The notes below the pieces were generated by a model. The model was not told the origin of the DNA and ran no database searches. It worked only from the letters and a program-made list of their open reading frames with translations. A DNA stretch of 9,862 nt from Candidatus Aegiribacteria sp. (GTDB lineage Bacteria; Fermentibacterota; Fermentibacteria; Fermentibacterales; JCC-6): NCBI GenBank assembly GCA_030640155.1, contig DAOWJX010000278.1:1-9862 (forward strand), written 5' to 3'. Position 1 is the first letter of the stretch. The number at the start of each line of letters is the position of its first letter. Below are positions 5,826-9,862 of this stretch, piece by piece. Position numbers and translations under genes: made by a program.

Positions 5826-5864
5826 AGTATATAAGTATATACTAATATAGATTTCATATGTAAA
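5826..5864 (-). promoter_or_regulatory. autoregulated promoter of the ArsR-family gene with perfect operator
   Basis: On the minus strand TTTACA (5859-5864) and TATATA (5836-5841) are 17 nt apart. AGTATATA-CT-TATATACT (minus strand, 5826-5843) is a perfect 18-bp palindrome covering the -10 and the expected start near 5829. AT-rich dyads of this size and place are typical ArsR/SmtB operators, so self-repression is expected. Confidence 0.65.
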
Positions 5865-5943
5865 GGCAACCTCTTCAGTCAGGTTCATGTCTTTGCATTG
5901 TGGCAATGTCGAAAAATCCGGTATCCTGTCCAGCAGCATTTAA

Positions 5944-5972
5944 TTGACATCCTGCCGGCCTGCTGATATCAT
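5944..5972 (+). promoter_or_regulatory. near-consensus promoter of the NlpC/P60 gene
   Basis: TTGACA (5944-5949, perfect) and TATCAT (5967-5972, 5 of 6) are separated by exactly 17 nt. Transcription would start near 5979. In-frame start codons at 5944 (TTG) and 5971 (ATG) lie on the promoter itself and so cannot be the translation start, leaving a leader of about 100 nt before 6079. Confidence 0.65.
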
Positions 5973-6078
5973 GCCGCAGTTGGATCAGAGAAGAAGTGTA
6001 ATCAGAATAAACACTGCATATTTTATCATCGGCATTCGTTTGTCTCAATATGGTAATGCAATTAACGGAAGGTGTCTT

Positions 6079-6567
6079 GTGAGTTTGATCTCTTCTGTCA
6101 TAATAATCTCTGGTTTAGCGGTTTTCGCGCAGGAACTCCCTGATATTCCACAAGCTTATTCTTGCATTATCATTGAGGAACATCCCGAAGAAGCATCTTA
6201 TGCGCTTGTGGACAGTATTCTCAGTTATGCAGTGTCATTTATGGGTGTACCCTACGTTTACGGAGGCATTGACAGCACAGGATTCGACTGCAGCGGCCTG
6301 GCCTACAGGGTATTCAATGATTACGGAATTTCTCTGCCCAGAACTGTCAGCGGTATGGAATTAATGGGTGTGGCAGTTGACCGGGATGATCTGAAGCCAG
6401 GTGATCTGCTGATATTCGATAACCCTGTTCATACGGGGATCTATCTGGGAGATGGTGATTTTATACACTGTTCCTCCTATCTGGACAGGGGAGTGGTAAT
6501 AACCCCCATTACTCATTCGAACTATGCCCGAAGATACTCCTCCGCCAGACGCGTATTACCAGAATGA
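6079..6567 (+). CDS. secreted NlpC/P60 family cell-wall peptidase
   Basis: A 162-residue exported cysteine peptidase that cleaves peptide stems of peptidoglycan, usually at D-Glu-diaminopimelate bonds. The signal peptide is VSLISSVIIISGLAVFAQ (first residue read as Met). The NlpC/P60 domain begins about residue 45: GVPYVYGGIDSTGFDCSG (56-73) with catalytic Cys71, LPRT (87-90), LKPGDLLIF (105-113), VHTGIYLGDG with catalytic His118, and FIHCSS with the third polar residue His130. It is a single-domain form with no SH3 or LysM module. GTG 6079 was chosen because GGAAGG (6067-6072) is 6 nt upstream and the signal peptide starts there; the n-region lacks a basic residue, which is unusual. The gene is divergent from arsR and convergent with the riboswitch operon, ending 37 nt from it. 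Confidence 0.87.
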   Translation: MSLISSVIIISGLAVFAQELPDIPQAYSCIIIEEHPEEASYALVDSILSYAVSFMGVPYVYGGIDSTGFDCSGLAYRVFNDYGISLPRTVSGMELMGVAVDRDDLKPGDLLIFDNPVHTGIYLGDGDFIHCSSYLDRGVVITPITHSNYARRYSSARRVLPE

Positions 6568-6604
6568 ACTTCCCTCGGTTTTATCAATCCGATTTCCAAT
6601 AATC

Positions 6605-7426
6605 CTATCTTGCTACTGTGAACAGAGTGGAATTATCCAGTCCGGTCGAGCTGGAAAACCTGAGGATGTATATACCCTGCCTGAAACCGGTCGTCTCTAT
6701 TTCGCTCAATCCCTCTGGAATCTGGTTCGCATATATCAGTCTGCCGTTCAATGAGTAGAGCCGTACTGTTCCTGATACCCATACCTGTATGCTCAGGCAG
6801 TCATTTACTGGATTCGGATAACAGCCAAGATCATTCTGGTTGAAGGCTTCTGTTTCCTGCCAGTTAACAGCGACAACCGCATCAAGGTCGAACAACCCGC
6901 CATCCTGCACATCATCACCGCAATCGGTCAGTCGCACGTACTTTATCCAGGACAGACCGATATCGGCAAGATCAAACTGATCCCCTCCTGAAATATCAGG
7001 GTTTGTCGGATCATCTCCAGTGGTTGGCCAGACACCTGCAAGTCCTTCCAGAGTCTGCGAATCCCAGGGGAACATCACCCAGCTGACATTGTCCTGGCTG
7101 ACCTCTACGAAAGCGCATTCTCTGAAGTAGGAGGAGCCGAAATGGAATACATTCTCGAAGACTGAGAAATCCGGTCCAACACCGTCAATAACCGTATTGT
7201 CAACAAATTCGAGTACAACCCACCCATATTTGCCAAGTGTAAGCAGTTCTGACTCTGAGGAAGAGGGATACGTTGATGACGCGTTCGGATCCGGTGGTCC
7301 GAGTATGTTTTCCGGGTAGAACTCCTGCCCGAATCCCGCGCCCTCACCATAGGATATTCCAGGTGAATCATCCGCCCAGGGATCAGGTGTCGAGATGCAT
7401 AGCAGAAATATCAGGACAGAAGTCAT
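6605..7426 (-). CDS. secreted surface protein with GPDFxVFENxF domain and type IX-style sorting domain
   Basis: A 273-residue exported protein. Short hydrophobic N-terminus MTSVLIFLLCIS. The middle domain (about 24-190) shows landmarks of a secreted beta-rich family seen in Bacteroidota and in PEP-CTERM proteins: LGPPDP (42-47), GWVVLEF (68-74), GPDFSVFENVF (84-94), FVEVSQD (106-112), GGDQFDLADIG (147-157) and GGLFDLDAVVAVN (176-188). The C-terminal sorting domain (about 200-273) carries YPNPV, VRLYSLNGRLIY, GIYILRF and FTVAR. ATG 7426 is 16 nt after the stop of the upstream propeller gene with GGTGG in between, so the two form one operon under the cobalamin riboswitch. An accessory corrinoid-binding or uptake role at the cell surface is inferred from that regulation alone. 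A longer in-frame start at 7543 would overlap the upstream gene by about 100 nt and is rejected. Confidence 0.8.
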   Translation of the reverse strand: MTSVLIFLLCISTPDPWADDSPGISYGEGAGFGQEFYPENILGPPDPNASSTYPSSSESELLTLGKYGWVVLEFVDNTVIDGVGPDFSVFENVFHFGSSYFRECAFVEVSQDNVSWVMFPWDSQTLEGLAGVWPTTGDDPTNPDISGGDQFDLADIGLSWIKYVRLTDCGDDVQDGGLFDLDAVVAVNWQETEAFNQNDLGCYPNPVNDCLSIQVWVSGTVRLYSLNGRLIYANQIPEGLSEIETTGFRQGIYILRFSSSTGLDNSTLFTVAR

Positions 7427-7442
7427 GATGTTTCCACCGTTG

Positions 7443-8639
7443 TCATCGCAGAACAGTAATCCTGGCAGACAGATTTCCGGAGACAACAGTATAAATGCCT
7501 TCAGGCAGGTTGATGGTGCTGAGAATCGATGAGCCGGATTCATCAGAGATCGATGACTCCATGCATCTTCCAGTAAGATCGTATACTAAAATACTCTCAC
7601 CTGGAGTTGCTCCGGTCACGGTTATAACAGAGGAGGTCGGGGTTGGAGAGATCCTGAGGTATTCAGTCGCTGGAACCGGATCGTTGATTTCTATTCCTGT
7701 GAGGCATCCGTTTACAGCAAGAGCACCGGGGTTACTGACTGAATAGGATTCAAGGAGCTGATCATTCTGATCATACACCCGAACCTGGCCATTCATAGTA
7801 TCGGAGATAAACAGATTTCCGGCGGAATCGATATCAAAACCGGTGCCGCCGGAGAAAATCGGATTTGAGGAATCATGCAGAACCTCATGCGTGTCAGTAG
7901 TGATTACATAGACTCCAGGTCCCCATCCGTCACCGATATAGGCCTTGTTGTCCCTGATGCATATTGTTGAGGGAAATCCGCCTGTTGGCAGATTTTCAGT
8001 TACATTGCCTGAAACTGCGTTAATTATACTGATAGAGCCTTCATCGTTTCCGTATGCTCCGCTGTTGACGACAAAAAGCTCATCAATTCCATCATATGCA
8101 ACAGACTGACAGTTAACTTCCACATCGATAGTGTCAGAGACAGCCATAGTTGTGAGATCAACCCTTACGAGGTTATTGTCACTGCCCCATCCGCCACATG
8201 CAATCCATGCGAAATCTTCCGTGAGACACATCCATTCCGGGCAGGGTCCGACTCCAGGTATCTCAGCAAGAATTGATAAGGGTTCTGTCGAGACAATAAT
8301 CAGTGAATTATTCAGCGTAGCACTTATCAGAAGCGTATCTGAGGAGAGGAATTCCTCTCCCCAGCAGTTGTATCCTGTTCCAATGGCAAGATTCTCGATT
8401 CCCCAGGTTTCCACGTTTATCCGCTGAAGCGCGGAGTCATCACTGCCCGAATTGACTACATATACGAATCCATCGGAGTACAGGATATCATTTGGATAGT
8501 TTCCTAATACGGCAACTCCCGGGTTAACAGCACCTGAAACCAGATCAATTTCCACGAGACTGCCGCTCGTATCGATCACATACGCGTTATCTGCTGCAAT
8601 AAGAACCAGATGCAACAGAACCAACGAGATAGAAAGCAT
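7443..8639 (-). CDS. secreted YncE-like beta-propeller with type IX-style sorting domain, probable BtuG-like corrinoid binder
   Basis: A 398-residue protein: signal peptide MLSISLVLLHLVLIAADN, then a beta-propeller (about 18-318), then a sorting domain (about 322-398; SPTPTSS, ILVYDLTGRCM, LPEGIYTVV, RITVLR). Propeller blades repeat short units such as AYVIDTSGSLVEIDLVSG, FVYVVNSGSDD, LFVVNSGAYGNDEGSISIIN, AYIGDGWGPGVYVI and LFISDTMNGQVRVYD, which are YncE/DUF5074-like. BtuG of Bacteroides is a surface beta-propeller of this kind that binds vitamin B12, but it is a lipoprotein; this one has no lipobox and a sorting domain instead. The B12 link rests on the cobalamin riboswitch directly upstream. 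AGGGAG (8645-8650) lies 5 nt before the ATG. It is the first gene of the operon with 6605-7426. Other ligands remain possible. Confidence 0.83.
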   Translation of the reverse strand: MLSISLVLLHLVLIAADNAYVIDTSGSLVEIDLVSGAVNPGVAVLGNYPNDILYSDGFVYVVNSGSDDSALQRINVETWGIENLAIGTGYNCWGEEFLSSDTLLISATLNNSLIIVSTEPLSILAEIPGVGPCPEWMCLTEDFAWIACGGWGSDNNLVRVDLTTMAVSDTIDVEVNCQSVAYDGIDELFVVNSGAYGNDEGSISIINAVSGNVTENLPTGGFPSTICIRDNKAYIGDGWGPGVYVITTDTHEVLHDSSNPIFSGGTGFDIDSAGNLFISDTMNGQVRVYDQNDQLLESYSVSNPGALAVNGCLTGIEINDPVPATEYLRISPTPTSSVITVTGATPGESILVYDLTGRCMESSISDESGSSILSTINLPEGIYTVVSGNLSARITVLR

Positions 8640-8672
8640 TATTACTCCCTAATGTTCTGTCACGATTGGTGC

Positions 8673-8695
8673 GGAAAAAACACTATGTCTTTTCC
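8673..8695 (-). promoter_or_regulatory. hairpin between riboswitch aptamer and start codon
   Basis: On the minus strand GGAAAAGAC pairs with GTTTTTTCC (9 bp with one G-U pair) around the loop ATAGT. It lies between the aptamer and the AGGGAG ribosome site and has no T-run after it, so it is more likely part of a translational expression platform than a terminator. The switching partner is not clear. Confidence 0.35.
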
Positions 8696-8722
8696 ACCCT
8701 CCCGCGAAGGTGAAAATGAAAA

Positions 8723-8866
8723 TATCGGCAGAAGGTCTTCTGGCTTCCAGGCTTCCTACTCCCGCGCCTTCTCACCCCTTATGGGAGATGGCTGTTGCGG
8801 TTTCGTTCCCGGTTACAGCGGCGGGGCCGCGCCGGATTTTCACCGGCTTCCCTGACGCTGCCGATA
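8723..8866 (-). ncRNA. cobalamin (B12) riboswitch aptamer
   Basis: The minus strand shows the conserved B12 aptamer in order: P1 arm TATCGGCAG, then AGGGAAGCCGGTGAAAATCC, the GCGGCCCCGCCGCTGTAA core, an intervening arm, and GCCAGAAGACCTTCTGCCGATA closing P1. P1 arms 8858-8866 and 8723-8731 are complementary over 9 bp. Adenosyl- or related cobalamin binding normally switches expression off. It sits in the leader of the secreted propeller operon (8639 to 6605), 84 nt before the first ATG. Confidence 0.95.
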
Positions 8867-8871
8867 GCCTA

Positions 8872-8900
8872 ATAATATTTCCAGGTATCGGATCATGCAA
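8872..8900 (-). promoter_or_regulatory. promoter of the riboswitch-controlled operon
   Basis: On the minus strand TTGCAT (8895-8900) and TATTAT (8872-8877, 5 of 6) are 17 nt apart. Transcription would start close to 8866, exactly at the first P1 arm of the aptamer, which supports both calls. Confidence 0.5.
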
Positions 8901-9061
8901 TGACGTAAATATGAGTGATCTGGAGAACTTCATAGAAAGACGAATTGTTTTCTCTGGCTCACTATGACCCTGGTAGACCGATACCCCGGCTCATGATCTC
9001 CATGTATTTCCAGTAGCTGAACAGGCGGTTCCGCTCCTGTCCGGCTGATGTTTGACTGATT

Positions 9062-9082
9062 ATGATTCAATGAATGAGTCAT
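9062..9082. other. short hairpin in the gap before the last gene
   Basis: ATGATTCA and TGAGTCAT (8 pairs, one G-T) flank the loop ATGAA. It lies about 120 nt before the gene at 9205. Outside this hairpin and the riboswitch promoter, I see nothing in 8901-9204 that supports a gene or site; an in-frame extension to ATG 9070 is open but has no ribosome site. Confidence 0.25.
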
Positions 9083-9204
9083 CTGTTATGAGTGTACCAG
9101 GTAATCCGCCTTTTGCTATGGCACATAAGGCAGGCTTACCTGAGAAACGGTTTTATATTACGGGTTATTCGATTAGTTACAGTAAGTATGAAGGGATATT
9201 AGGA

Positions 9205-9862
9205 ATGACAGGTTTCGGAGGGATTGTATCAATTGTGTTACTGGTTCTGATACCGGTAATGGGTTTTGCATCAGCAGATTGCACGGAAGCAGCTGGAGAC
9301 TCAGGCGGATCCAAAGGAGGCACACTACAAATCCAGATAGCTGGGCCCTCCGGTTGGACAAACGTGTGGGGAGTTGCCTACCATGACGATTATAACATGC
9401 TTTATATTAGTGGCTGTCCCAATAATGAGTTAGCATATGGAACTTACTCCGGGGGAACATCTGTACCATGGACAGTTTTTGACACTGCTGAAGCTATTTG
9501 CGGCTTTGGATGTTATCAGGATGATCTGCTCTTCGCAATAACACAGAGCGACCCTTTGAATCCCGGGCCGTTTTACCTGTATACCTGGAATCTCACTGCT
9601 CTTGGAATACCGATGCTTCCACCGGATGTATATGAACTTGGCGAACCTTTCACCGGATCCATGGGGGGATGCGAATGGGACGGCGAGTATCTGTGGATAG
9701 TCGATCAGAACTTCGTGATAGATGATAACTCAATAATCTACAAATACGATGTGAATACTCATTCAGTGGTGAGCAGCTGGAGCTACGGCGAGTTGGGTGG
9801 TGTCGGTATCGCGTGCGTGTGGGACACGGGTGATCTTAGAATCTGGATAAGCGACTGGTACG
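9205..9862 (+). CDS. secreted beta-propeller-like protein (3' part outside window)
   Basis: The first 219 codons of an exported protein; the frame is open at the window end. Signal peptide MTGFGGIVSIVLLVLIPVMGFASA has no basic residue in its n-region. The mature part has blade-like units: WTNVWGVAYHDDYNMLYISG, CGFGCYQDDLLFAI, FYLYTWNL, GGCEWDGEYLWIVDQ (the WDGxYLW motif common in secreted propellers) and GIACVWDTGDLRIWISDW. A sorting domain may follow outside the window. AAGGGA (9191-9196) is 8 nt before the ATG. The same frame is open back to ATG 9070, but that would bury the signal peptide 45 residues in. It is divergent from the riboswitch operon; whether it shares that regulation cannot be seen. 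Function unknown. Confidence 0.72.
   Translation, partial: MTGFGGIVSIVLLVLIPVMGFASADCTEAAGDSGGSKGGTLQIQIAGPSGWTNVWGVAYHDDYNMLYISGCPNNELAYGTYSGGTSVPWTVFDTAEAICGFGCYQDDLLFAITQSDPLNPGPFYLYTWNLTALGIPMLPPDVYELGEPFTGSMGGCEWDGEYLWIVDQNFVIDDNSIIYKYDVNTHSVVSSWSYGELGGVGIACVWDTGDLRIWISDWY

Noticed and set aside
5944..6078. NlpC/P60 start at TTG 5944 or ATG 5971
   Set aside because: 5944 is the -35 hexamer and 5971 lies in the -10 hexamer of a near-consensus promoter; GTG 6079 has GGAAGG at the right distance and begins the signal peptide.
6605..7543. Longer start at 7543 for the second riboswitch-operon protein
   Set aside because: It would overlap the upstream gene by about 100 nt and put the hydrophobic signal 40 residues in; ATG 7426 has a ribosome site and sits 16 nt after the upstream stop.
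8610..8967. Plus-strand frames across the riboswitch
   Set aside because: The sequence is fully explained as the aptamer on the minus strand; the frames have no ribosome site or family features.

Overview
The window reads as chromosomal DNA from an uncultured bacterium of the FCB type (Fermentibacterota, Cloacimonadota, Bacteroidota relatives). This is inferred from at least three secreted proteins ending in a type IX secretion (Por) style C-terminal sorting domain, from exported beta-propellers without lipoboxes, and from well-spaced sigma70-like promoters (TTGnnn, 17 nt, TATnnT). The phylum cannot be fixed from the sequence alone. No tRNA, rRNA, CRISPR array or transposase was seen.

Layout. 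1-629 (-) is the N-terminal 209 codons of an ABC transporter ATPase, with a strong promoter at 688-716. An intergenic stretch with dispersed repeats leads to a hicAB toxin-antitoxin pair (1019-1488, +). Next come two broken secreted-protein genes on the + strand: a sorting-domain protein with one frameshift (1664-2594) and a CotH-family protein with one in-frame TGA at an expected Trp codon (2696-4237). Copies of a roughly 31-nt repeat sit before hicAB, after it, and between the two broken genes. Convergent to CotH is a stand-alone GyrI-like protein (4250-4726, -).

5020-5812 (-) holds an ArsR-family regulator and, downstream, an exported protein in which 20 Cys and 35 Asp/Glu make up 55 of about 84 mature residues. 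The regulator's promoter is covered by a perfect 18-bp palindrome. Divergent from arsR is a secreted NlpC/P60 peptidase (6079-6567, +) with a near-consensus promoter.

6605-8877 (-) is the best-supported regulatory unit: a promoter, a cobalamin riboswitch (8723-8866), a secreted beta-propeller with a sorting domain, and 16 nt later a second secreted protein with a sorting domain. Together they look like a surface corrinoid-capture module comparable to the BtuG-type beta-propellers of Bacteroides, here attached by a type IX style C-terminus instead of a lipid. A divergent secreted protein begins at 9205 (+) and runs off the window.

The two points most worth following are the riboswitch-controlled surface module and the ArsR/Cys-rich exported protein pair.
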